Shown piece after piece: positions 52,816 through 60,482 of a DNA stretch of 64,000 nt. Made by a program: the position numbers and the translations under genes. How positions within the stretch are numbered: the stretch's first letter is position 1; each line of letters begins with the position of its first letter. This stretch comes from a candidate division TA06 bacterium SM23_40 (GTDB taxonomy: Bacteria > LJUI01 > SM1-40): NCBI GenBank assembly GCA_001303705.1, contig LJUI01000001.1, positions 11,711 to 75,710 of the forward strand. The letters are read 5' to 3'. The notes below the pieces were generated by a model. The model was not told the origin of the DNA. It saw only the letters and a program-made list of their open reading frames with translations, and made no database searches.

Positions 52816-54693
52816 TCAGTTCTTAGTCTTCAGCCTCTGCAGCCTCGCCTCTGTTCGTGCCAGATAGCTCTTCGCCCCGGCATGGCCTGGATCGGCCTGG
52901 AGTACCTGCCGAAAACAACTGGCTGCACGCTGATACTGCTCCTCAGTGAAGGCCCGTACACCCTGTGTGTACAGAGTACGGACCTGGCTGCTCGACAGAG
53001 CTGTCTGATCGCCCTTCCCCGCCCCGGTCTGCCCTCCCGCTCCGCTGGAGGGAGCAGCCGCCCGCGCCCCCTGGCCCGCCCCGGCGGCTCCTCGACTCCG
53101 AGGCGGAGGCGCAGTCCTGCGCTGTTCGATCGTCACCAGTCTCTGGTGTGCCTCGAGGTTCTCGGGGTCGAGCTGCAGCACCATCCTCCAGGCGGCCGCC
53201 GCTTGGCTCCAACGTCCCGTGCTCTCATAGCTATTTGCATCCGCGCGGTGGACAGCGATCTGGCTTCGGATAGCCGCTTCGGTCTGCGCCAGGAGCCTCT
53301 GAACCTCCACGTTGTCAGGAGCCAGGTTCACGGCCCGCTGGAGAAGACTCGCTGCCTCGTACAGCTCCCCCCTCTGCGACAATTCCTGTGCCTGTGCGAA
53401 TAGCTGAGAGACCGTCGCGTACCGGGCCTCGGCCCGCTCAGTACTGACAGCCCGCTCCCTGCTGCGCAGACGTACGCTCACTGCGAGATGACCACCGCGA
53501 GCTACCGTGATCTTGCCAGCTCTCCAGAGGTAGTCATCGGCGGCGATCACCATCTTCCATGATCCCTCGGGAACCTCGACGACAAACCTCCCGGTCGATG
53601 GATCAGTCGAGACGCTCGGGATATCAGTATCCGGAAAGGAAATCGATGCCTCGAGGGGGACCCCGCTCTCGGTGTCTGATACCTGCCCGGTCACGACGCC
53701 GTATGGAGGCGGCGGTGGGTACCAGGCGGGAAATGCGACGGACACCGCCCCGACAGCATTCCACGGCGGGACGAGCTTGTCGCCGACCTCGTACCCAGGG
53801 CCGAATCCTTCAGGACTGACATCCCACTGATCGAGTTCCTGCGACAGCCCGATATCAACCCCGAGCGTGAGGTCGGCCCCGACCGGAGTGGAGAAACGGA
53901 CTCCTGGCGTCAACCGTATAGGGGCCATCGACGCATATATGAGGTAATTGTGGACCGGTTGATCGCTCGATATCTCGACGAACGGACTGAATGCTCCCAG
54001 ATCCCACTCTCCCGCCATACCCAGTAGGAGAAGGTTGTTCCACGTGGTAGGTCTGGTTGGGAGCTCAAGGAAGTTCGCCAGATAGCGTGCGTTGAAATGC
54101 GTCTTGAGGGGAATTCCTCCATCGGATCGTGCGAAGTCGTATGTCGCAAGCAACCCTCCGCCCACCTGAAGGGCGTCGTTGCTGAACGGGGAAGTCTTTG
54201 TGTCGTCTACTGGTTTCGCTTCGGCTCCAACAGGCGCTAAGGCAAACAGGTTAGCGGCAACATGCAGTCCGGCCCCAAAGGTCCTGCCCGCCGTCAGGCC
54301 GATCGCCAGATCGCCCTGGCCGAACTCACCTTGTGCGTCTGGCCGATCGTCCATATAGTATCGCAGGGGCAGCGAAAGGGAGGCCTCCCAGCCCGTCACC
54401 AGTCCACAGGCGATGCTGGCGGTGCCTCGTCCCTCCGACTGTGTGTACTCCGTTCCTGTCGGAACCTTCTGAGAGTACCACTCTCCGGTAATGCTGGTCC
54501 ACATCCGGCCCGGCGGCAGGATCTCACCGGTCATTACCCGGACTACACCAGGACGCTCTTTGACACCTGCTACAGTCCCGGTTGCCCACCAGACAAGCAT
54601 CACGACGAGCAACAGACAGACAATCAACGCTCGTCGCTCCCTCCCCTGGGACACCCGAGGTCGCTCTCCTCCCGGATCCATTGTCTCCATCGT
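52816..54693 (-). CDS. Outer-membrane-type protein with carboxypeptidase-regulatory and TPR domains
   Basis: About 625 residues from the ATG at 54693. A signal or anchor helix (RALIVCLLLVVMLVWWATG) is followed by about 300 residues of beta-rich, barrel-like sequence (GWEASLSLPLRYYMDD, AGRTFGAGLHVAANLF, GVRFSTPVGADLTLGVDIGL). A carboxypeptidase-regulatory-like beta-sandwich comes next (GVVTGQVSDTESGVPLEASIS, about 335-420), then two TPR blocks (about 425-510 and 575-625) joined by an alanine/glycine-rich linker. Because the locus lacks a full-length Wza, this protein is a candidate for the outer-membrane part of the export channel, but that is inference. It lies 31 bases before the sensor-like gene. 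Confidence 0.65.
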   Translation of the reverse strand, partial: TMETMDPGGERPRVSQGRERRALIVCLLLVVMLVWWATGTVAGVKERPGVVRVMTGEILPPGRMWTSITGEWYSQKVPTGTEYTQSEGRGTASIACGLVTGWEASLSLPLRYYMDDRPDAQGEFGQGDLAIGLTAGRTFGAGLHVAANLFALAPVGAEAKPVDDTKTSPFSNDALQVGGGLLATYDFARSDGGIPLKTHFNARYLANFLELPTRPTTWNNLLLLGMAGEWDLGAFSPFVEISSDQPVHNYLIYASMAPIRLTPGVRFSTPVGADLTLGVDIGLSQELDQWDVSPEGFGPGYEVGDKLVPPWNAVGAVSVAFPAWYPPPPPYGVVTGQVSDTESGVPLEASISFPDTDIPSVSTDPSTGRFVVEVPEGSWKMVIAADDYLWRAGKITVARGGHLAVSVRLRSRERAVSTERAEARYATVSQLFAQAQELSQRGELYEAASLLQRAVNLAPDNVEVQRLLAQTEAAIRSQIAVHRADANSYESTGRWSQAAAAWRMVLQLDPENLEAHQRLVTIEQRRTAPPPRSRGAAGAGQGARAAAPSSGAGGQTGAGKGDQTALSSSQVRTLYTQGVRAFTEEQYQRAASCFRQVLQADPGHAGAKSYLARTEARLQRLKTKN

Positions 54694-54757
54694 ACTCCCC
54701 TTTCGGCGCATACGGCTGGTTCCACGGTGCCGCGTTCCCGCGAGTCTCTTGCGGCAC

Positions 54758-57016
54758 CTACACCTTTGGATTTGCTCCCACTTCCTGAGGCTCCCTCTTC
54801 GCGGATCGTCGCCTCACGAACCTCCCCCTCCTGTCAGATCCGCTATCATCGTCGTAGTAACGGTAGTAGCGATAGTAGTGGTAGTAGTGGTAGTAGCTAT
54901 ACCCAAACCCGTCGGAGGGCACCATGTTGACCACCACACCACAGACATTCCCCCGTGCCCCCTGAAGGATCTGCCTTGCACGAAGCGCCGCGTCCCGGGG
55001 GGTTCGACCGAGCTCCACCACCAAGATGACGCTATCGACCTCCGAGCCGAGTACTACCGCATCCGTCACTGCTAGTACCGGCGGAGAGTCGAGGATGACT
55101 GCATCGAATTCTTGCTTGAGTTTCTCAAGGAGCTGCCGCATCTTCTCCGAACCGAGTAGCTCTGAGGGATTGGGTGGAATGCTCCCTGAGGTAAGGACAT
55201 ACAAGTTCTCGACACCTGTCGGCCGTGCGGCGGTCGAGACATCGACCTCGCCCAGCAACACGTCAGTAATACCCGGTATCTTCTCGACACCGAATGTCTC
55301 ATGGAGAACGGGGCGACGCAGGTCGCTCTCGACGAGAATGACCTTCCGCCCCGAGATGGCGATGGCTACACCGAGGTTCGTCGCTATCGTCGATTTCCCC
55401 TCCCTGGGGAGCGCACTCGTAACGAGAAGACTTCGTGGCGGCGCATCCAGATTGACGAACTGCAGGCTCGTGCGAAGTGACCGATACGCCTCCGAGACCG
55501 GGGATTTCGATCCCTGGTGCACAATGAACCGTTCGTCCATCCCTCCCACGGTCAGAGATCCTCTGTCCTCGTTCCCGTCTCTCCGCTGTCTCTCGATCTC
55601 CGGAATCGATCCCAGAATCGGCAGCTTGAGGTATCGATCGACCTCCGCCATCGACTTCACCGAGACGTCGAGGTGTTCGAGTACGAATGCGGCCCCCAGG
55701 CCAAGGACTCCTCCCATGAGGGCGGCCAGGATGAGGTTGAGCCGCGTGCGAGGGCGAATCGGAGCCGTCGGCCTCGCGGCCTCGTCAATGATCCTCACAT
55801 TCCCTATCTCGCCGGCTTCGGTGATCCTCGCCTCCTCGTACTTCTCCCTTAACATCCGATAGATATGATCCGTGACCTGGAAGTCCCGTGTCAGCCGCGC
55901 AAGCTCCATCTCCTTCTCGGGCAGACTCTCGAGCTGCCGATCGAAGTCATCCAGCGGGCCTTTGAGCGCATCACGCTTTGCGCGCAGGGCCGCGACCTCG
56001 ATCTCCAGCCTCAGTGTCTGTTCCACAAGCCCCTGGGAGAACGCGAGTGGATCCGAGATCCCCACCCCTGCAGCCAGGATCGTGACCATCTCTTCTTGTA
56101 ATTCCACTTTTGTCTGTTCGATCTCCTCAATCAGTTCACGCATTCTCGGATGGTCCTCCGAGAGGCCCTGAATGATGTAATGCGACAGACTCGTCTCCAG
56201 CTCCGCCAGAGTCCCTCTCAGCTCTCTGATCTTGGGGCTGGAGACCGTCATGATCTCTTCCGCGAGCCGTCCTCTCTGTGTTGTCAACTGCTCATTCAGC
56301 GACGCCAGGCGCCGCTCGGCTGCCATTAGCTCTGCCTCTATCTCGAAATAGACCCGCTCGACATCGGTCAACTCCTCTATCAGGCCCTTTGTCTCCTCAG
56401 AGAGTGCCGCCACCTTCTGAGTCTGCTTGTAGTGCCGGAGGGTCTCCTCAGCAATCCGCAGATTCCCCTGCACCTTTGGCAATTGCTCCTCCAGGAATCC
56501 CCTGATCTCCGTGATCTCTCCACGAAGATGCTGGAGATTCAGGTCAACATATGCCTGCGCCACGGTATTTGCGATGAGCACGGCATCGTCAGGGGTAGGA
56601 GCTCTCGCCTCGACCTCTATGATGTCAGTGTCGCGCACCGATCTGACGGTGATCCCCCTCATTACAGCGGTTACCGGATCAGGAGATGACATGATGGCGA
56701 GGGCCTCGCCCCCTCTCGAGCCCCGCAGGGCCCCTACGACGTTCGCCGCCAGTGTCCGACTCTTCAGTATCTCCACCTGGTTATTGATTATGTTCTGTCG
56801 CTCCATGTACCCGGTAAAGCCGAGAACGGGCATTCGTTTCGACCCCACCTCGAACATCACCGTCGTGACAGCCTCATAGACAGGCTGCACCGTCCAGCTG
56901 TAGATTGCCGCCGAGAGAATCACACCGAAGAATGCGCTCAACGCGATCCATCGCCGGCGATAGATGATCTGGAAATAGTCATGAATTGAGGACTGTCTCT
57001 CCTCTCGATCAGCCAC
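54758..57016 (-). CDS. Polysaccharide co-polymerase / BY-kinase (Wzc/ExoP-like)
   Basis: A 752-residue protein beginning at a GTG with GGAGGAG upstream. A Wzz domain (about 10-120) with a first transmembrane helix (IALSAFFGVILSAAIYSW), a long periplasmic coiled coil (about 170-400) and a second helix (about 425-445) precede the cytoplasmic kinase. The kinase has Walker A LPREGKSTIATN (near residue 540), Walker A' VILVESDLRRP and Walker B VILDSPPVL. The C terminus holds a tyrosine cluster of eleven tyrosines (YSYYHYYHYY and so on) for autophosphorylation. It sets chain length together with Wzy and the SLBB protein. The tyrosine cluster is encoded by five 9-base repeats. Confidence 0.94.
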   Translation of the reverse strand: MADREERQSSIHDYFQIIYRRRWIALSAFFGVILSAAIYSWTVQPVYEAVTTVMFEVGSKRMPVLGFTGYMERQNIINNQVEILKSRTLAANVVGALRGSRGGEALAIMSSPDPVTAVMRGITVRSVRDTDIIEVEARAPTPDDAVLIANTVAQAYVDLNLQHLRGEITEIRGFLEEQLPKVQGNLRIAEETLRHYKQTQKVAALSEETKGLIEELTDVERVYFEIEAELMAAERRLASLNEQLTTQRGRLAEEIMTVSSPKIRELRGTLAELETSLSHYIIQGLSEDHPRMRELIEEIEQTKVELQEEMVTILAAGVGISDPLAFSQGLVEQTLRLEIEVAALRAKRDALKGPLDDFDRQLESLPEKEMELARLTRDFQVTDHIYRMLREKYEEARITEAGEIGNVRIIDEAARPTAPIRPRTRLNLILAALMGGVLGLGAAFVLEHLDVSVKSMAEVDRYLKLPILGSIPEIERQRRDGNEDRGSLTVGGMDERFIVHQGSKSPVSEAYRSLRTSLQFVNLDAPPRSLLVTSALPREGKSTIATNLGVAIAISGRKVILVESDLRRPVLHETFGVEKIPGITDVLLGEVDVSTAARPTGVENLYVLTSGSIPPNPSELLGSEKMRQLLEKLKQEFDAVILDSPPVLAVTDAVVLGSEVDSVILVVELGRTPRDAALRARQILQGARGNVCGVVVNMVPSDGFGYSYYHYYHYYRYYRYYDDDSGSDRRGRFVRRRSAKREPQEVGANPKV
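54854..54898. repeat. Five tandem 9-base repeats encoding the Wzc tyrosine cluster
   Basis: On the plus strand the units read gtagtaacg, gtagtagcg, atagtagtg, gtagtagtg and gtagtagct. On the coding strand each gives a Tyr-Tyr pair with a histidine or arginine. The repeat is in frame, so gain or loss of a unit changes the number of tyrosines without breaking the protein. Confidence 0.85.
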
Positions 57017-57093
57017 GGTGGCTCCTCCTCTCCTCTATCAACCGTCACCCAACTCCTGCCTCAAATACTCCCATCTGCAATCTATTGAGGCCA

Positions 57094-57573
57094 TCATCGC
57101 TCGAATAAGAGGTAGTAGGTACTCACGATCACCGCTGTCTGAGCAATGAACTGGACAACCCTCGACAGTCCGTGCAACTTGTTCGGGCCGATCTCAACTG
57201 TGTCGCCGGGTTTGAGCAGAGGATTCAGTTCTTGTTCCCCCGTCTTCATATACTTGCCCACGTCGACCCTCATCACTCTCGGCGGTTCACCGTTTTCCCT
57301 CACGATGCGTACTCTGCTCAGATCCGCATCCGGCGCTGGACCTCCGGCATAGGAGATAAGTGAGACGAGATCTGTGGCCCGAGGAACGACATAGAGGCCC
57401 GGAGCAGACACTTTTCCCCAGACGTGCACGCTGATCTTGAGCTGATCTTCATCATCGAGCTGGACGTGGTACTGAGCCGCCTCGTGAGCAACGGGCAGAC
57501 GGCCGATCTCTGCCGGGACGCCCGCCGCACTCATTACAAGCAGGAGAAGAATCCCTGCCGACATGATCCGCAT
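57094..57573 (-). CDS. Short SLBB-domain polysaccharide export protein
   Basis: About 159 residues from the ATG at 57573, where a hydrophobic signal segment starts (SAGILLLLVMSAAGVPA); upstream codons overlap the regulator gene. The domain has QLKISVHVWGKVSAPGLYVVP, LVSLISYAGGPAPDADLSRVRI and LKPGDTVEIGPNK, the SLBB beta-grasp pattern of Wza-type exporters. It lacks a poly-export (PES) domain before the SLBB, and has only one SLBB and a final hydrophobic helix (VQFIAQTAVIVSTYYLLF). It may sit in the inner membrane or work with another outer-membrane protein. Confidence 0.8.
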   Translation of the reverse strand: MRIMSAGILLLLVMSAAGVPAEIGRLPVAHEAAQYHVQLDDEDQLKISVHVWGKVSAPGLYVVPRATDLVSLISYAGGPAPDADLSRVRIVRENGEPPRVMRVDVGKYMKTGEQELNPLLKPGDTVEIGPNKLHGLSRVVQFIAQTAVIVSTYYLLFER

Positions 57574-57704
57574 AACTGCCGCCGCGCTCGCTTCTTGCAG
57601 AACTCCAGCCGCCCCAAAGGCCCCGATAATGGGCGCACAGAACCCAGACTCGCACACTTTCGGACACCCTCTCGGCTCCTCAACGCTCGGCCTCCCGCTC
57701 TTGC

Positions 57705-59045
57705 CTATCGCTGATACTCTCTGATCTTGCGCCACAACGTAGTCCTCCCGATCTTGAGTTTGCGCGCTGCCACAGTCTGATTCCCCTCGCATTCGTCGAG
57801 TACCTCGAGTATGTGAGCCCGCTCGAGATCGCGAAGTGACACCATTACACCACCGCGGTCGCGCATACCGGCAGGGGCTTTCCTGATTGCGTGAGGCAGA
57901 TGTACCCGCGTTATGCGCGCACCTTCTGACAACGTCACTGCGTGCTCCAGCGCGTGCTCCAGTTCGGCTGTATTGCCCGGCCAGTCGTAATCAATCAGCA
58001 GTCTCATCGCATCGTCAGCGATACCGATAGCCCCATTTCCCTGGCAGTCAGTCTGTCTGTGGAGAAAATCCCGAACGAGGAGGGGGATATCTTCCCGACG
58101 CTTTCTCAGAGGAGGGATCTGTATGGAGATGGTTTCCAGCCGCGACAGGAGATCGCGCCGGAAGCGGGGCTCCAGTACCTTGGAGTGCAGATCTTCATCT
58201 GTCCCGCAGATGAGTCGCACGTCGGCGCGTCTCGGTCGCCTCTCTCCTACACGCTGCATCACGCTGTCTTGCAACAACATCAGTAGTTTCATCTGAAGGA
58301 TCGGGGAGAGCTGGCCAATCCCATCGAGGAATGTACTCCCTCCACTCGTCTTCTCAAACAATCCTCTCCTGTTGCGGGTGGCTCCGCTGAATGCCCCCTT
58401 CACATGTCCGAAAAGGAGGCTTTCGAGGGAACCGTTGTCGATTGACCGACAGTCGACCGTCGCAAACGGTTTGCCCCGTCGCCAGCTACTGTCGTGGATG
58501 ACTCGTGCCAGGAGCTCTCTATTCGTCCCCGCCTCAGCCCGAATCAAAATTGGATGGTCTGTGGGTGCTGCAATCTCTATCAGATTGAATACCCGCTGCA
58601 TCGCATCACTGATGCCCACGATGCCGCCGCAGGAGGACCGCTGGCGTGTCCCTGCCGTCGTACGGGTTGCCTGCAGCCTGAGTAGTCTCCTGGTTGTCGC
58701 TGCGTCCACGGCCTGCCTCAGCTGTCGCTCTGTGAATGGCTTCGCAAGAACGTGACACGCACCGGCCTCGATCGCCTTCGCTGAAACCTCCGGAGTGGTC
58801 GAGGCCGTCATGGCGACCACCTCTGTCTGTTTGTGGGGACGCCGCATTGCCTGGATCACCTCCAGGCCATCGGCATCCGGGAGTCTGAGATCCACGATCG
58901 CGACATCGAACACCATCATCTCAAGTTTGCGAAATGCCTCTCGACCATCTTTGGCCTCGACGACGGTATGACCATCACGCCCCAAGATGAGGCTCAGGCT
59001 TCTCCTGATACAGACTTCGTCGTCCACGACCAACACGAATGCCAT
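57705..59045 (-). CDS. NtrC-type response regulator with destroyed ATPase motifs
   Basis: A 446-residue protein from the ATG at 59045 (paralogues start at the same point); a GTG lies three codons upstream. The receiver is intact (Asp52 in VDLRLPD, Lys102). The AAA+ sigma-54 domain is present in full length, but Walker A reads RAEAGTNRE (169-177) in place of GESGTGKE and Walker B reads FLDGIGQ (Asp241-Gly242) in place of LDEVGE. The sigma-54-contacting GAFSGA loop (217-222) and the arginine-finger region remain. The Fis-type HTH is intact (NQTVAARKLKIGRTTLWRKI). It should bind DNA but not hydrolyse ATP, so it may act as a repressor or co-regulator. The start of the SLBB gene lies just after its stop region. 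Confidence 0.88.
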   Translation of the reverse strand: MAFVLVVDDEVCIRRSLSLILGRDGHTVVEAKDGREAFRKLEMMVFDVAIVDLRLPDADGLEVIQAMRRPHKQTEVVAMTASTTPEVSAKAIEAGACHVLAKPFTERQLRQAVDAATTRRLLRLQATRTTAGTRQRSSCGGIVGISDAMQRVFNLIEIAAPTDHPILIRAEAGTNRELLARVIHDSSWRRGKPFATVDCRSIDNGSLESLLFGHVKGAFSGATRNRRGLFEKTSGGSTFLDGIGQLSPILQMKLLMLLQDSVMQRVGERRPRRADVRLICGTDEDLHSKVLEPRFRRDLLSRLETISIQIPPLRKRREDIPLLVRDFLHRQTDCQGNGAIGIADDAMRLLIDYDWPGNTAELEHALEHAVTLSEGARITRVHLPHAIRKAPAGMRDRGGVMVSLRDLERAHILEVLDECEGNQTVAARKLKIGRTTLWRKIREYQR

Positions 59046-59102
59046 CAGTATCACCCGTTAGTGACATACCTCGATTTCGTGCTCGCACCGGGGGGCTATT
59101 AC

Positions 59103-59118
59103 AGCAGTAACCGGGCCG
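59103..59118 (-). promoter_or_regulatory. Weak sigma-54-type promoter before the degenerate NtrC paralogue
   Basis: On the minus strand the site reads CGGCCC-GGTTA-CTGCT: the -24 GG and -12 GC are kept at the right distance, but four flanking consensus bases differ. It lies 58 bases ahead of the regulator start and aligns with the consensus site at 60311-60326 ahead of its paralogue. It looks like a decayed or weak version of that promoter. Confidence 0.4.
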
Positions 59119-59175
59119 TAGATCGAACCGCCCGGCGAGGAACCCGCCCTCCCCTCTCACGACTGCAGTAGCTGG

Positions 59176-59783
59176 TCAAGGTATAGAAAGAAGCGTGGTC
59201 TCCCTCGACCACGCTTCCCGTCCTGCATGGCCGAACACTTGGCTTTCCGGCAGACAATCTGCCGGCGTACGGCAGTCCACCGTCACGAACGCCTGCCGAC
59301 TACGCCTGCTGTTGACGTGGATTGGCCGCGCTACCTGCTCCTCACCCCTTCCGCTCTCCAGATCGCAGCGCGGAGTACTGAGCAGGCCTTCCTGGACCAT
59401 CCGTGCAACAGTGCCCTGGCTCAGCCGTCAGGCATCGTCCAGACCGCACGCTGCCGGCCTGCCGACCACGATGACCCCCCACGACTCAGCCGCCGTCGTT
59501 GACGGCCGCGTAGAAGTATCAGCCGACCGGCGGAACGTGGTGCCGGTGATGCCCGCACGCGAAGCCACAGGCATCCCTGAGCGCAACCGCTTGGAGTTCA
59601 GGACTATCCACCACAGAATCAGTCCCAACATTGCACTCATCCCCCTTCATTCTCGTTCTCCTCGTCCTTGCGATACCAGCTCGCGCTGGCGTAGCGAAAG
59701 TCGAGCGTTTCTCCTCTGTCTCCGAGATTGGGATTCTGACTGCCTGGAACTGACCCTTACCCAACACGGTGCTGCCCTCTGAA
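59176..59783 (-). pseudogene. Remains of an NtrC-type AAA+ domain
   Basis: Downstream of the truncated receiver, the minus strand still encodes pieces of a sigma-54 activator. After the end of the receiver frame a shifted frame gives IHRVVSLIQRAAP, matching MQRVFNLIEIAAP of the paralogue. About 400 bases later, a frame ending at 59176 gives ESGRGEEQVARPIH, AFVTVDCR and ESQVFGHAG, which match the Walker A to GAFTGA part of the intact gene at 60483. The Walker A lysine is replaced by glutamate. Everything after that point is missing. The gap between the pieces may be an insertion or a second decayed copy. Confidence 0.7.
59191..59220 (-). terminator. Intrinsic-terminator-like hairpin between the NtrC paralogues
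   Basis: On the minus strand, GAAGCGTGGTC and GACCACGCTTC form a perfect 11-base stem around GAGGGA, followed by TTTCTATACC. It lies between the decayed paralogue and the degenerate one and resembles the hairpin at 60397-60430 in stem sequence. Confidence 0.7.
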
Positions 59784-60248
59784 TCAGACTGACCACCCTG
59801 TGTATCGCATCGCTGCGGCAACGGCCGCACCGTAGGAGGACCCTTCGCGCGCCCCCGCCGCAGTGCGACTAGCCTCGAGCTTACGCAATCTTCTGGTGAT
59901 CGCTCTGTCCACGGCCTGCCTCAGCTCTCGCCCCGTGAATGGCTTTGTCAGAACCTGGCAGGCACCGACTTCGATCGCCCTTGCTCTCACCTCCGGAGTG
60001 GTCGAGGCCGTGATGACGACGACCTCCGACTGCCTCCCAGGGCCCCGCGCCGCCCGAACGATCTCGAGGCCGTCGACATCAGGGAGTCTGAGGTCCACGA
60101 TCGCCACGTCGAACGACATCATCCCGAGTTTGTGAAAGGCCTCGCTGCCGTCTCGAGCTTCGACGACCCTGTGGCCATCCCGCCCCAAGATGAGGCTCAG
60201 TCCTCTCCTGATGCATCTCTCGTCGTCAACCACCAATACGGAAGCCAT
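59784..60248 (-). CDS. Truncated NtrC-type regulator: receiver domain only
   Basis: A 154-residue open frame from the ATG at 60248, at the start shared by its paralogues (MASVLVVDDERCIRRGLS). The receiver is complete, with Asp52 in VDLRLPD and the lysine in VLTKPF, and it is strikingly similar to the receiver of the gene at 57705. After the linker a frameshift (near 59810) and a stop end the frame before the AAA+ domain. A consensus sigma-54 promoter sits about 60 bases upstream, so the gene may still be expressed as a lone receiver. Frames further on have decayed (see the pseudogene entry). Confidence 0.75.
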   Translation of the reverse strand: MASVLVVDDERCIRRGLSLILGRDGHRVVEARDGSEAFHKLGMMSFDVAIVDLRLPDVDGLEIVRAARGPGRQSEVVVITASTTPEVRARAIEVGACQVLTKPFTGRELRQAVDRAITRRLRKLEASRTAAGAREGSSYGAAVAAAMRYTGWSV

Positions 60249-60310
60249 CGAAATGACACCTGCCAAGTCATACGGCTGCAATCTCCTACTCCCACCCGCA
60301 CAACCCTTGT

Positions 60311-60326
60311 AGCAACAACCGTGCCA
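60311..60326 (-). promoter_or_regulatory. Consensus sigma-54 promoter
   Basis: The minus strand reads TGGCAC-GGTTG-TTGCT, an exact match to the -24/-12 consensus TGGCAC-N5-TTGCW. Transcription would start near 60300, about 50 bases before the truncated regulator. The neighbouring intact NtrC-type activator is the natural candidate for driving it. Confidence 0.85.
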
Positions 60327-60396
60327 CAGATGACGCGTACCATTACAGACCTCGCCATCCTGTCGCGGCATCTCCATAAGGGGCGAGAAAATAATA

Positions 60397-60430
60397 AGAA
60401 GCGCGGGTCGACCTCCCCCACGCTTCTTTG
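60397..60430 (-). terminator. Intrinsic terminator after the intact NtrC-type gene
   Basis: On the minus strand AAGAAGCGTGGG and CCCGCGCTTCTT form a near-perfect 12-base stem (one G-T pair) around a short loop (GGAGGTCGA), followed by ATTATTTT. It lies about 55 bases after the stop of the regulator and separates it from the sigma-54 promoter further downstream. Confidence 0.8.
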
Positions 60431-60482
60431 CGGTCAATCTAGATCGAGCGGACTCCCCGTTTCAAACAAGAACGACGATGTT

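Noticed and set aside
57060-57085. A sigma-54-like TGGCCT...TTGCA on the minus strand before the Wzc-type gene.
   Set aside because: The GG and GC are two bases too far apart, so it does not fit the -24/-12 spacing.
21345-57573. An exosortase/PEP-CTERM-type polysaccharide locus.
   Set aside because: Despite the amidotransferase, BY-kinase and sigma-54 regulator, I found no exosortase-like membrane protein and no PEP-CTERM tail; the locus has Wzx and Wzy-type genes instead.
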